Assembly (NCBI GenBank): GCA_965248395.1
Contig: OZ252103.1
Span: forward strand, 124,001 to 188,000
Source: JAAXHH01 sp965248395
GTDB lineage: Bacteria; JAAXHH01
Length of the DNA: 64,000 bases
Reading direction: 5' to 3'
The notes below the pieces were generated by a model. That model was not told the origin of the DNA. It searched no databases and saw nothing but the letters and a program-made list of their open reading frames with translations. The stretch's first letter is position 1; every line of letters starts with the position of its first letter. This document shows, in pieces, positions 45,740 to 55,565 of this stretch. The position numbers and the translations under genes were made by a program.

Positions 45740-48700
45740 GATCGTAACCGAACCCGAATCCTTCCCTGTGGCCAATCCAGAAAAACTGATCGTTGCTTTC
45801 GAAGTATCGCTGCTTGTCCAGGTGAAGGTTTTGCCCGAGATCACATTGTTGCTGGACGAATAGGCCGTCGCCGAAAACTGCTGTGTCTCGCCCTCCTCGA
45901 TCGAAGGCGAAGATGGGCTCACCGTAACCCGGTTGACCGTCGGTTCGGTAACCGTTAACGTCGCCGTGCCGGACTGGCCACCTGCTCTCGCCGTGATTGT
46001 CGTAGAACCCGAACTTACGCCTGTAGCCAAGCCAGAGGCTGAGCCTATCGTCGCCACAGAGGTCATACTGCTCGACCAAGAAAAACTAACGTTCTGTATC
46101 GTCGTACCGTACGAGGTCTCGGCGGTTGCGTTGAACGGCTGCGTCTCACCTTCCTCGATCGAAGGACTGGTTGGGGATACTGCGATGCTCGAAATCACGG
46201 GCCTTACCGTCAGCATAGCTGTGTCAGACTTTTCGCCCGCACGGGCCGTGATCGTGACATGGGTTGGCGTAGATCCTGCTCTAACGCTCGTTGCCAATCC
46301 CGATGATGAGTTTATTGTCGCCGCAGAAGTATTGCCACTACTCCAGGTAAAGCCCACACCCGAGATCGCCACATTGTAAGACGTATAGGCTGTTGCGTTG
46401 AACTGCTGTGTAGCGCCTCCTTCGTTTATAGCTGCTGTCGATGGAGTCACCACCACACGGTCAATAACCGGCCTTACCGTCAACGTCGCCGTGTCGGATT
46501 TGCCGCCCGCGCTTGCCGTAATGGTCACATCGGTCGGGCTGGACCCCGCTCGAACGCCTCTTGCTTCGCCGGTGGACGAGTTGATTGTCACGACCGATGT
46601 ATTGTTACTCGACCACGAGAAGGAGACGTTCTGTATCGCCACGTCGTAGGACGTATAGGCTGTCGCGCTGAACTGCTGCGTGGCGCTTCCTTCATCGATC
46701 GATGCTGTCGATGGAGTCACCTCCACGCGATCTATTACCGGCCTTACCGTCAGCGTCGCCGTTCCGGATTCTCCCATGGCGGAGGCGGTTATCGCAACCT
46801 GGGTGGGCGTCGCACCTGCCCGGACACCGGTCGCCACTCCGGATGACCCGTCGATCGTCGCAACGGATTCATTACCGCTGTCCCACGAAAAACTCACTCC
46901 GCTTACGACTTCACCATCGGAAGTCTTCGCCGTCGCGGCAAATTGCTGCATGCCCCCTTCATCGATCGACGCCGAAGACGGACTGACCTCTATAGTGGCA
47001 ACGACCAGCGGAGGCGGCTCCGTTACATTGAGCGTCGCCGATCCCGTCCTGCCGCCCGCCCTGGCCCTGATCGTTGCCGTGCCCACGCTCACGCCCCTCG
47101 CCAGGCCTGACGAACTGACCGTCGCCACGGACGGGCTGCTGCTGGACCAGCTGAAGGACACGTTCGAAATCGCTACGTTGTAGGAAGTGTAGGCCGTTGC
47201 GCGGAACCGACGTGTTGATCCTTCATTGATCGTCGCCGAGGAGGGTCGCACCGTAATGCTGGAGATCACCGGTTCTACGGTTAATGTCGCCGAATCCTCC
47301 TTTCCGTCGACACGCGCCGTTATCGTAACCTGGGTGGGTGAAGAACCGGCCCGCACGCCCGTCGCAAGGCCGTTTGAGTCGATTGTCGCGACAGACGAAT
47401 CGCTGCTTTCCCACGTGAAACCAACCGATTCGATTTCCTCATCGTCAGCCGTGTAGGCCACTGCCGTGAACTGTTGTGTGTCTCCTTCATCGATCGACTC
47501 CGAAGATGGACTCACTTCGATCCGGTCCACTACCTTCGGCGGTTCGGTTACCGTAAGTGTCACCATGCCTGTTACGCTGTCCGCTGTTGCCGAGATCGTA
47601 GCTTCTCCCGCTCCGACTCCAGTTGCCAGGCCGGTTTGAGTGACCGTGGCCACGAATTCATCACTGCTCGACCACGTGAACATCGCATCCGGTATCATCA
47701 CGTCATCCGACGTGAGGGCGGCTGCCGAGAGCTGGATCGACATCCCGATTTCAACGGTGGCCTATCTCGGGACCCACGGGGCCCACCGTGACGGTACTTA
47801 CGACAGGCGGCGGTTCCGATACCATGACCGGATCGCTGGACACCCCGTCCACCGTGGCCGTGATGTTCGCCGTACCCGCGCCGACCGCCGTGACAAGGCC
47901 GGTCGCATCTACGGTCGCTACTTCTCATCATCACTCGACCACTCGAACATCACCCCTACGATCATCATCCCTTCAGATGTCCGGGCAACTGCCGTTAGTT
48001 GAAAGGTCTCGCCGATTACAAGCATCGCAGGCGGTATATCCACCGTGACGCTGGCGACTTCAGGCGGAAGCTCCTCGACGATGACAGTCGCCGGCATGCT
48101 CGTCACGTCGTCCGCCGACGCGGTGATCATGGCGGTGCCCGCCGCAATCGCCGTGACCATCCCGGTGTCATCCACGCTCGCTACTCCATTATCGTCGCTC
48201 ATCCACGAAAAGGTCACATCGGGTACTTTCATGCCTTCGGAGGTCAATGCAGTAGCCGATAACTGAAACATACCTCCGACAAGTACCGTCATCGCAGATG
48301 GAGTCAACGATATGGTGGATACCACGGGCGGGGGTTCGGCCACCATGAGCATCGCCGTGCCTGACACGTCGTCAACCGTCGCCGTGATCTCCACTTCTCC
48401 GGCACCCACACCCGTTGCCAGCCCTGATCCATCTATGGTCGCCACCATCATATCGCTGCTTGTCCAGGTAACGACCACACCGGGAATAGCCATCCCTTCA
48501 GAGGTAAGCGCCATCGCTTCAAACTGCTGGGTCTCCCCGATCACGATCGATTCCGTGGGAGGACTCACTGTGACGCTCGATACCACGGGCGGTGGAACGG
48601 AGACCATCAGCATCGCCGTGTCCGAAAACTCACCAGCTGAGGCCGTGATTGCGACTAACCCAGCGCTCAGTCCCGACGCCAGGCCAGCCGTATCGGTGGT

Positions 48701-51450
48701 CGCGACCGTCGTGTCGCTGCTTGTCCATGTAAAGGTCACATCGGGGACAGTCGTTCCTTCCGAGGTGAGGACCGTTGCTTCGAACTGCTGCGACTCTCCG
48801 ACCTCGATCGACGCCATGGGCGGACTCACCGTAACGCTGGCTACCATCGGCGGAGGCTCACTCACCGTGATCGTCACCGGCGAACTGGTCACTCCGCCCG
48901 TTGCGGCCGTGATCGTGGCGGTTCCCGCACCAGTTGCCGTGACCACGCCAGAGGAAGTGATACTTACCACGGCAGCACTACTGCTCGCCCATGTGAAAGT
49001 CACGTCATCCCGCTCAGATCCACCCGCGGTTAATTCAGTCGCGGTGAACGTCCTCGTATCGCCGATGTTCATCTGCTGGGCCGATGCCGGGCTGACGGTG
49101 ATTCGTGTAACAGGTGGTTGTGTAACGGTTACCGTAACCGGGGGACTGGATACGCCGTTTCCGATGGCCCAGATCGTGGCGGTTCCCGCCGAGACGGCAG
49201 TAGCCACGCCGGAGGAATTGATGGTCACCACAGCTGTGTTGCTGCTTGACCACGAAAAACTAACGCCACTTACCGTGGATCCGTCAGAGGCCCGGGCAGA
49301 AGCGGTGAATCGCTGCGTGCCACCCACCTCCATGGATGCCGAGGAAGGATTGACCGAAACACTGGAGACCGTCGGGGTCACGACTGGTGGTTTCGTGGGT
49401 GAGTCCTTGCCGCATCCCGCGATGAGTATCAGTGGCGCACCGATACCGGCGATGAGCACCAATAAGGTGAATACAAACGATTTAGAGATATTCATGGAAT
49501 TATGGACCGCTTCTCCATTACTGCCCCAATTCGGCGACAGCAACTTCTCGGTTAACGAAGTGACAGAATATCAGCACAAAGTTGTATGTATCCAGTTGTA
49601 CGTTTGACGGCACCACGTATTCCTGCGCGCCGGTACGGCTTCTCATATTCCCAAGGTTGACATAGGAACCGTCGGAAGCGGCCCCGCTCCCGCGAAGTTT
49701 GATTCTTCCCTGTGTGTAAAGAATCACATCAAAACCGCTCCCATTAATCTGAAAGTTACTGCCGAATTTAAGTACAAGTCCTCCAGAGCCCGTTTCCTCG
49801 AGAGTCGCTGTTCCGGCTGCCCGATACCCACCGGCCCCGCCAAACATCCCACTCCGACTGGCGGGAGGCGGCGCGGTCACCGTGAGGGAGCCCGATCCGG
49901 TTATCCCCTCAGCCATCGCCCTGATCGAAGCAGTACCGGCACTGACGCCCGTGGCAAGTCCGACCGCATCCACAGTCGCCACATTGGCATTACCGCTCGA
50001 CCACGTGAAATCCAAGTCCGGTATTTCCTCGTTGTCGGATGTGAGGCCTCTTGCCGTGAACTGCTCCGTCTGGCCTTCCTCGATCTCCGCCATCGGCGGA
50101 CTTACTTCAATCCTGGCCAGCACAGGAGGCGCCTCAGTGACGGTCAGCGTGGCCTCGCCCGACTCGCCGTCCGACGTTGCCGTGATGGTGGCTTCACCGG
50201 GACCAACGCCCGTGGCGAGCCCGGTTGAGCTGACCGTGGCCACATTTTCGTCTGAGCTGGTCCACGTGATCGGCGCGCCTTGAATCAACATCCCATCCGC
50301 ATCCGCCGCGATCGCGAAGAACTGATGCGTCTGGCCTTCCTCGATCTCCGCAATCGGCGGGGTTACGGTCACCGTCGCGACCATCGGCGGAGGTTCCATG
50401 ACCGTCAAACTCGCCGTGCCCGGTATGCCGTCGGCCATCGCCGTAATGGTCACTTCTCCCGCGCTCACACCCGTGGCCAGGCCGCCCGCATCAATCGTCG
50501 CGACACTTTCGTCGGAACTCATCCACGTAAACTCCACGTCGGGTATGACCATACCTTCCTCCGTCATGGCCATGGCCTCGAACTGTTGCATTCCGCCTTC
50601 TTCAGTTGACGCCATGGGTGGAGTAACTGACACAGTCGCCACTATAGGAGGTGGAGGTGGAGGTGGTTCGGTCACTGTGAGCATCGTTGTACCGGAGACG
50701 CCATCTGCCGTTGCCGTAATCGTAGCTTCTCCCGCGCTCACACCTGTGGCCAGGCCATCTGCATCAATCGTCGCGACGCCGTCATCGGAGCTCATCCACG
50801 TAATCATCGCGTCGGGTATGGCCATACCGTCGTCCGTCATGGCCATGGCTTCGAACTGCTGAGTCTGCCCTTCCTCGATCAAAGGGTCGGTTGGGCTCAC
50901 CGTAACGGTAGCGACCATGGGTGGGGGAGGCGGTGGTTCGACAACCGTAATAGTAACCGGTGAGCTCGATACACCGTCAGCCATGGCCCGTACCGTAACC
51001 ATGCCCGCGCTGACAGCCGTAGCCACGCCAGCGGACGTAATGCTCACCACGCCGGTATCGCTGCTCGTCCACGTGATGCTCACATCGTCGCGTTCCGTAC
51101 CATTTGCCGCACGGGCGGTTGCCGTGAATGACAGCGTATCCCCGACGGTCATCTCCTGCGCCGAGGAGGAACTCACCGTGACGTTCGCCACGGGCGGCAA
51201 GGTGACCGTGATCGTAGCCGGCGCACTCGAAATCCCGTTTCCCGTCGCCCGGATCATGGCTGTACCGGCGCTCACGGCCGCGGCCAGTCCGGACGTGTTT
51301 ATGGTCACCACGGCAGTATTGCTGCTCGTCCAGGTAAAGTTCACACCGCTTATGGTCGAACCGTCCGAGGCACGGGCGGAGGCGGAAAATCGCTGGGTAC
51401 CTCCTACTACCAGCGAGGCGGAAGAAGGGTTGACTACTATGCTGGCAACC
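45740..51450 (-). repeat. Array of about 20 Ig-like BIG2 coding repeats across two tandem genes
   Basis: Units of about 250-260 bases recur through both lipoprotein genes (about 14 in the broken one and 6 in the intact one). Many units share near-identical coding stretches such as GLATGVSAG and VATID. The array is prone to recombination between copies. Confidence 0.85.
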
Positions 51451-51590
51451 GAAGGTGGTGGAGGCGGGGGAGGAGTTGGCGGGGTGATTGTGGGTCCGGT
51501 CGGTGAATCCTTACCGCCACACCCGGCAAACTGCAAACTGCCGGCAGCCATATGCACGATTAAACTCACAATATGCTTCCTGAATGTCAT
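49518..51590 (-). CDS. BIG2-repeat/DM13 surface lipoprotein (intact paralogue)
   Basis: 690 residues: lipobox LQFAGC, a Pro-rich linker (PPTPPPPPPP), six Ig-like BIG2 repeats separated by poly-Pro spacers, then a DM13 domain (GTATLEETGSGGLVLKFGSNF ... SYVNLGNMRSRTGAQEYVVPS ... YNFVLIFCHFV). BIG2 repeats act as stalks in adhesins; DM13 has been proposed as a redox-related domain with a conserved Cys, here in LIFCHF. It is probably a surface-anchored protein. GGAG lies about five bases before the ATG. It is the first gene of the minus-strand run leading to the broken paralogue and the barrels. Confidence 0.82.
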   Translation of the reverse strand: MTFRKHIVSLIVHMAAGSLQFAGCGGKDSPTGPTITPPTPPPPPPPSVASIVVNPSSASLVVGGTQRFSASARASDGSTISGVNFTWTSSNTAVVTINTSGLAAAVSAGTAMIRATGNGISSAPATITVTLPPVANVTVSSSSAQEMTVGDTLSFTATARAANGTERDDVSITWTSSDTGVVSITSAGVATAVSAGMVTVRAMADGVSSSPVTITVVEPPPPPPMVATVTVSPTDPLIEEGQTQQFEAMAMTDDGMAIPDAMITWMSSDDGVATIDADGLATGVSAGEATITATADGVSGTTMLTVTEPPPPPPPIVATVSVTPPMASTEEGGMQQFEAMAMTEEGMVIPDVEFTWMSSDESVATIDAGGLATGVSAGEVTITAMADGIPGTASLTVMEPPPMVATVTVTPPIAEIEEGQTHQFFAIAADADGMLIQGAPITWTSSDENVATVSSTGLATGVGPGEATITATSDGESGEATLTVTEAPPVLARIEVSPPMAEIEEGQTEQFTARGLTSDNEEIPDLDFTWSSGNANVATVDAVGLATGVSAGTASIRAMAEGITGSGSLTVTAPPPASRSGMFGGAGGYRAAGTATLEETGSGGLVLKFGSNFQINGSGFDVILYTQGRIKLRGSGAASDGSYVNLGNMRSRTGAQEYVVPSNVQLDTYNFVLIFCHFVNREVAVAELGQ

Positions 51591-51752
51591 AGCGACTCCA
51601 GACCTGAACGTTAGGCAATTTCAATCATTTCAAATATTTAGCATCTGTGTCATGACATTTACAAACGTATGCTCTTTACACAGTATAACCCAGAATCCTG
51701 GTCAATCAATGCGATCTCCTGGCCTTGATCTGGTCTTTCAACCCTACACAGG

Positions 51753-54700
51753 CTACTTCCCATTCCCTCTCCACCGCCCTCCGCCGTTTCGTCCCCGGCC
51801 ATTAGTCTCTACGGGTTTCCAGCCGCTGTCGCTGCTCTGCGGAGGGGCGCCGGCTATTCGAACGCTTTTCGTGCCTATGGTATTACGCAGGGCCTTCAGC
51901 AACTCGTCGGCGGGTCTGACCCGGAAGGATGTGCCTGCCTTGACGTTGACCGGTCCCTGGTCGGGCGCTGACAATTCGATCATCACGTCGCAGTCCCCCG
52001 GGTAGGTCCCGAATACGTCCTTGAGCAAGGTGATATTCTCGTCCGTGACCTGGTCCGAGTTCAGCGTCACCACGACGGAACGCACCAGTTTGTCCCGCGC
52101 TTCCGTCAGCGGGATGATTTCGGATGCAATAACCTTGTTGTCTTCTTCCTTTTTCGATAGGTGTCCGTGCACCAGGATCAGCGAGTCGATTGTTACGAGT
52201 TCCCGATGCATGGAATAGGGCTCGGAAAAAACAAGCACCTCGCCCGACCCAGAAAAATCTTCGAGCATAACGAAGGCCATGGTTTTGCCGTTTCGATCCA
52301 CGATGGGCTTGATCTCGGTAACTATACCACCCACCACTACGTTTTCCTGTCGACCGTTTGCCTGGTCCAGGCGCCGCATTTCCGTTGTCGTAAAAGCGCG
52401 CAGGTCTTCCTTGTATTCCTTCAGGGGATGGCCCGTCACGTAAAATCCGAGCAATTCCTTCTCCATGCCCAGTTCCTGGCTGGCTGGCCATGGGGCGATG
52501 AAGGGCATCACGGGCTTGTGTATTTCCAGGCCGGCGCCATCTCCGGTCCCGTCGAGTTCAAAAAGGGAAGTTTGCCCCTTCTCCCGGTCGTTCTGACGGG
52601 TCTGCGCGCCCTCCATGACCGTGTCGAGCACTTCCACGAGTTGCGCCCGGTGTCCCTCAAGGCTGTCGCAGGCGCCGGCCTGTATCAGGCTTTCGAGCAC
52701 GCGCTTGTTGACCAGGCGCAGATCGATGTTCTCGCAGAGTCCGAATATTTCTTCGAAGAGACCGTATTCCTTCCTCGCCTCGACAATGGATTCCACTGCG
52801 CCCTGCCCCACGTTTTTTATGGCGCACAGCCCGAACCGGATGGAATCCCCTTCCATGGCGAAGGTCTTGTCGCTTCCGTTGACGTCGGGCGGAAGCACCT
52901 CGATCCCCATTTTCCGGCATTCGTTGATCAGCACGACGATTTCCTCGGTATTGGACATCGAGTTCGACAGCAGCGCAGCCATGAACGCTACCGGGTAGTG
53001 CACCTTCAGGTAGGCCTCCTGGAAGGCGAGGACGGCATATCCGGCGGAGTGGCTCTTGTTGAACGCGTATCCCCCGAAATACTCGATCAGGCCGAATACT
53101 TCCTCCGCGATACTCTTCTTGATGCCGTTTTCAACGGCGCCGTCGACGAAATTACGCCGTTCTTCGGCCATGACCTCGGGCTGCTTCTTGGACATGGCCT
53201 TGCGGAGAAAATCAGCACGGCCCAGGGTATAGCCAGCCATATCCCGGGCGATCTGCATCGCCTGTTCCTGGTAAACGATAAGTCCGTAAGTCTCTTTCAG
53301 GGCCGTTTCCATAACGGCGTGGTGATACGTGACCTCCTTGCGCCCGTGCTTGCGGTCGATGTAGTCGTCCACCACCCCGCCGTTGAGGGGTCCGGGCCGG
53401 CACAGCGCGTTCATGGCGATCAGGTCCTCGACACAGTCTGGCCGCAGCCGCCTTAGGAATTCATGCAGCCAGCCGCTGTGAAACTGAAATATGCCCGTGG
53501 TCTCCCCCCGCCGGAACAGATCGAGGGTTTTCGGATCATCGAGGGGAATGTCGTCCAGTTCGATCTCGTCACCCGCCGTCTCCTTGATGATAGCGAGGGC
53601 GTCCTGGATCACCGAGAGGTTCTGCAATCCCAGGAAATCCATCTTCGGCAGGCCGATATCCTCCATGAGTTCGCCGGGATACTGGGTAACGATCGTATCC
53701 TTGTTGCTGGGCTTGTACAGCGGCACGTAATCGGTCAGTTCTCCGGGAGTAATCACTACGCCGGCCGCGTGCACGGAAGCATGGCGCGCAAGTCCTTCAA
53801 GCGTCTTCGCATACTGGATCAGCTGGCTTTCCGTGCCGCTGCCATCGGCCATCTGCCGGAGTTCGGGAACCTGGTCAATGGCCCGGTCGAGCGTGATCTT
53901 CAGTTCGGACGGCACCAGCTTGGCCACACGGTCCACGTCGCCGTACGACATGCCGAGGACGCGGCCCACGTCGCGGATCGCCGCTTTGGCGCCCATGGTC
54001 CCGAAGGTGATGATCTGGGCCACGCTGCTCTTGCCGTATTTTTCCACCACGTAGTTGATGACCTTGTCCCGTTCCCGGTCCGCGAGATCGATGTCGATGT
54101 CCGGCATGCTGACCCGTTCCGGGTTCAGGAAACGTTCGAACAGTAGGCCGTAGCTGATGGGGTCGATATTCGTGATACCCAGGGTGTAGGCCACCATGCA
54201 GCCGAGGCCGGATCCCCGGGTCATGAGCGGGATGCCCTGCTCCGCGGCGAAACGGGCGATATCGTCGACGATGAGAAAGTAACTCGGGTAGCCCATCTGG
54301 CTGATGACCCCCAGTTCGTATTCCAGGCGGGCAGTCAGTTCGGGCGTGATGGTATCGTAACGTGCCTTCATGCCGTCGAAGGACAACTTGCGCAGGTAGG
54401 CGTCCAGGCTGTCATACCCCTCGGGCAGTGGGAAGTTGGGGAACTTGAATACGCCCATTTCCAATTCGAAATCAACCGATTCGGCGATCGATACCGTGTT
54501 TTCCAGTGCGCCCGAGACATGCCCGAACAACTGGCTCATTTCGTCGGTGTTTTTGAAGTAGAGGGAATCGGTGGCGAACCTCAGCCGCTTGGGGTCGTTC
54601 AGTTCCTTGCCCGTCTGAATGCAGACCAGCACGTCCTGGGCCGGAGCGTCTTCCCGGTTCAGGTAATGGGCGTCGTTGGTCGCGACTATGGGCAGGTCGA

Positions 54701-55298
54701 ATTCCCGGGAGAAATCGATCATCGCGTTATTGATGGGCTTGTCGAATTCCAGTCCGTGATCCTGGATCTCCAGGTAGAAACGGTCTTCGAAGATCTCCTT
54801 GAGCTGCCCGCACTTCACCCGCGCCTGGTCCATCTGGCCGTCGACCACCAGGTTGGCGAGGGGGCCCTTGGCGCAGGCGGAGAGGGCGATCAGCCCTTCG
54901 CTATGCTTTTCCAGCAACTCCATGTCCACTCGAGGCTTGTAGTAGAATCCCTCGAGATAACCGGCCGACGTGAGTTTCATCAGGTTCCGGTAGCCCGCGG
55001 CGTTCTGCGCGAGCACGACGAAATGGGTCGTCTGGTCGGCCCTTTCACCGCCTCTGACCGGACGTCTTTCCTTGCGGCTGCCCGGCGCCAGGTACAACTC
55101 GCAACCGATGATCGGCTGGAGTCCCGCAGCCTTGACCGTCTTGTAAAACTCCACTGCGCCGAACATGTTTCCATGATCGGTCATGGCGATGGCGGGCATG
55201 TCGTAGGCTTTGGCGGTTGTTGCGAGATCTTCAATGCGGCTGGCGCCGTCGAGGAGGCTGTAATGCGTATGGTTGTGCAGATGCACGAACGAGGACAC
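51753..55298 (-). CDS. dnaE: DNA polymerase III alpha subunit
   Basis: 1181 residues, full family length. The N-terminal PHP domain (FVHLHNHTHYSLLDGASR, AMTDHGNMFGAVEF) is followed by the polymerase core with DIDIDLADRERD (catalytic Asp residues) and LMTRGSGLGCMVAYTLGITNIDP, then helix-hairpin-helix and OB-fold parts (VVVGGIVTEIKPIVDRNGKTMAFVMLEDF). It is the replicative polymerase catalytic subunit. Transcribed alone, 162 bases upstream of the BIG2/DM13 genes and divergent from serA over a 267-base gap. Confidence 0.97.
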   Translation of the reverse strand: MSSFVHLHNHTHYSLLDGASRIEDLATTAKAYDMPAIAMTDHGNMFGAVEFYKTVKAAGLQPIIGCELYLAPGSRKERRPVRGGERADQTTHFVVLAQNAAGYRNLMKLTSAGYLEGFYYKPRVDMELLEKHSEGLIALSACAKGPLANLVVDGQMDQARVKCGQLKEIFEDRFYLEIQDHGLEFDKPINNAMIDFSREFDLPIVATNDAHYLNREDAPAQDVLVCIQTGKELNDPKRLRFATDSLYFKNTDEMSQLFGHVSGALENTVSIAESVDFELEMGVFKFPNFPLPEGYDSLDAYLRKLSFDGMKARYDTITPELTARLEYELGVISQMGYPSYFLIVDDIARFAAEQGIPLMTRGSGLGCMVAYTLGITNIDPISYGLLFERFLNPERVSMPDIDIDLADRERDKVINYVVEKYGKSSVAQIITFGTMGAKAAIRDVGRVLGMSYGDVDRVAKLVPSELKITLDRAIDQVPELRQMADGSGTESQLIQYAKTLEGLARHASVHAAGVVITPGELTDYVPLYKPSNKDTIVTQYPGELMEDIGLPKMDFLGLQNLSVIQDALAIIKETAGDEIELDDIPLDDPKTLDLFRRGETTGIFQFHSGWLHEFLRRLRPDCVEDLIAMNALCRPGPLNGGVVDDYIDRKHGRKEVTYHHAVMETALKETYGLIVYQEQAMQIARDMAGYTLGRADFLRKAMSKKQPEVMAEERRNFVDGAVENGIKKSIAEEVFGLIEYFGGYAFNKSHSAGYAVLAFQEAYLKVHYPVAFMAALLSNSMSNTEEIVVLINECRKMGIEVLPPDVNGSDKTFAMEGDSIRFGLCAIKNVGQGAVESIVEARKEYGLFEEIFGLCENIDLRLVNKRVLESLIQAGACDSLEGHRAQLVEVLDTVMEGAQTRQNDREKGQTSLFELDGTGDGAGLEIHKPVMPFIAPWPASQELGMEKELLGFYVTGHPLKEYKEDLRAFTTTEMRRLDQANGRQENVVVGGIVTEIKPIVDRNGKTMAFVMLEDFSGSGEVLVFSEPYSMHRELVTIDSLILVHGHLSKKEEDNKVIASEIIPLTEARDKLVRSVVVTLNSDQVTDENITLLKDVFGTYPGDCDVMIELSAPDQGPVNVKAGTSFRVRPADELLKALRNTIGTKSVRIAGAPPQSSDSGWKPVETNGRGRNGGGRWRGNGK

Positions 55299-55565
55299 GG
55301 GGCAGGTCCTTCGGTCAGTTTCCGCGGGCGCCTTGTACAGCCTGGCGGGATACTGGCGCTACGAAAACTGATGGGTTGCGAAGCGGGTATGCGGACAACA
55401 GGAACGACAAAGCAAAAATAGGTTGATATGAACCATTGACGCAAGGTATTTTAAGTTTTTTTCAGTCGGGTGTGAACACGCTTCGAACGATGATGGGAAA
55501 GGCCACGTTCAGTCGACCGATTCGACGGTCGGATCGACCTGGAGAACTGGAGTTCATTGAACGTC

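Larger units (their letters stand above)
44063..49495 (-). pseudogene. Large BIG2-repeat/DM13 surface lipoprotein, broken by IS insertion and two indels
   Basis: From ATG 49495 it encodes a lipoprotein signal (lipobox LIAGC), then about 14 Ig-like BIG2 repeats of ~85 residues (VSPSSxSIxEGxTQQF ... TWSSSDxxVATI ... GLATGVxAGxxxITA), and a C-terminal DM13 domain. Damage: a 1-nt deletion near 47920 (TAG at 47918-47920), a compensating 1-nt insertion near 47761, and an IS3 element at 44261-45532 inside DM13. Removing the IS and one TSD copy rejoins VVL with YNSNDIDW in frame, and the total becomes 4158 bases, exactly 1386 codons. It follows its intact paralogue by 22 bases. Confidence 0.85.

Noticed and set aside
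45740..51000. Many plus-strand open frames through the BIG2 region
   Set aside because: They mirror the minus-strand repeats (repeated VAVPA/TPVA-type strings) and have no start signals or family features.
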